A stretch of DNA of 64,000 nt from Maridesulfovibrio zosterae DSM 11974 (GTDB lineage Bacteria; Desulfobacterota; Desulfovibrionia; Desulfovibrionales; Desulfovibrionaceae), in assembly GCF_000425265.1 (NCBI RefSeq), contig NZ_KE384343.1, positions 112,774-176,773 of the forward strand, given 5' to 3'. Position 1 is the first letter of the stretch. Every line of letters begins with the position of its first letter. A program made the position numbers and the translations under genes. A model generated the notes under the pieces. The model saw only the letters and a list, made by a program, of their open reading frames with translations, had not been told where the DNA came from and ran no database searches. Below, piece after piece: positions 63,735 to 64,000 of this stretch.

Positions 63735-64000
63735 CTATTTAGCCTTGGCAAGAGGCCATACTTCATCAATTCTTTTAATTGGAATTATCTTAATCTGTTC
63801 ACAAAGTTCTTTAGGAATATCTTCAAGATCCTTCTGGTTTTGTGACGGAATAAGAACCCGTTTCATACCCAGAGAGACTGCTGCCAGAATCTTTTCTTTG
63901 ATACCGCCTACAGGCAGAACAAGACCCCGGAGGGATATCTCTCCAGTCATTGCAAGCTCTGGGTCAACAGGAGTGTTGGTTAGAGCTGAAACAAGAGCGG
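63735..64000 (-). CDS. lon: ATP-dependent protease La (Lon), C-terminal fragment at window edge
   Basis: The last 88 or so residues. PELAMTGEISLRGLVLPVGG with the catalytic-lysine loop IKEKILAA and VLIPSQNQKDL are the Lon proteolytic domain; the catalytic Ser lies just outside. Reading frame is open to base 64000, so the gene continues right. Confidence 0.95.
   Translation of the reverse strand, partial: ALVSALTNTPVDPELAMTGEISLRGLVLPVGGIKEKILAAVSLGMKRVLIPSQNQKDLEDIPKELCEQIKIIPIKRIDEVWPLAKAK

Noticed and set aside
1-64000. CRISPR, tRNA, rRNA, insertion sequence, prophage or conjugative genes
   Set aside because: No repeat-spacer array, cloverleaf, transposase or phage signature was seen; a scan with tRNAscan-SE or ISfinder would settle it.

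Overview
The window looks like chromosome of a Gram-negative, anaerobic, sulfate-reducing Desulfovibrionales bacterium (Desulfovibrio/Maridesulfovibrio type). This rests on a complete FlxABCD-HdrABC electron-bifurcation operon, an Orange Protein/MrpORP locus with its sigma-54 activator, c-type cytochromes, a DcrA-like haem chemoreceptor, hydrogenase-maturation genes hypA/hypB, selenocysteine use (SelD and a HesB-like protein both carry in-frame UGA), and LPS genes (hldD, lptD). No rRNA, tRNA, CRISPR array, insertion sequence or phage gene was seen. Both window edges cut genes: pseC on the left and lon on the right.

Layout. (1) 1-13545, all minus strand: a 13-gene, tightly packed surface-glycan island. 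It holds pseudaminic-acid-type genes (pseB, pseC, pseG-like, pseF), a split transketolase, an SDR, a phosphocholine-cytidylyltransferase-like enzyme, a TagF-like polyol-phosphate transferase, two methyltransferases (one fused to a nucleotidyltransferase-like domain), an ATP-grasp ligase and a GH57-like protein. (2) 13786-18401: DUF697 membrane protein, ychF, an HI0933-family flavoprotein, a lone receiver protein, and a train of hairpins between ychF and the flavoprotein. (3) 18421-25225: hdrCBA-flxDCBA operon, minus strand. (4) 25813-31445: tetrahaem cytochrome plus haem-containing chemoreceptor, a small secreted protein, a VWA-OmpA protein and a cysteine desulfidase-like enzyme. (5) 32088-41720, plus strand: hldD, lptD, a CHASE-GGDEF protein, mutL, alr, a small conserved protein and an amino-acid-binding lipoprotein. 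(6) 41925-46936, minus strand: MrpORP, ORP, NifX-like protein, sigma-54 activator, hypB, hypA. (7) 47285-56407: CBS-ACT protein, TPR proteins, HesB-like selenoprotein with a divergent TetR regulator, AGCS symporter, arginase-family enzyme, copper ATPase. (8) 56541-64000: pyrR, shikimate-kinase-like enzyme, YkgJ-type protein, WcbI-like protein, cobT, selD, a small unknown gene, hemC, an FmdB zinc ribbon and the end of lon.

How the parts connect. The glycan island probably makes an activated nonulosonic acid together with a second CDP-activated, transketolase-derived unit for flagellin or surface polysaccharide; pseH and pseI are absent and may lie beyond the left edge. The Hdr/Flx operon links NAD(H) to ferredoxin and a thiol/disulfide couple. 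SelD supplies selenophosphate for selenocysteine, which SelD itself and the HesB-like protein in this window both use. Strong intrinsic terminators separate most units, so operon limits are clear. Gene starts were set by ribosome-binding sites and family length; those I moved from the longest open frame are stated in the entries.
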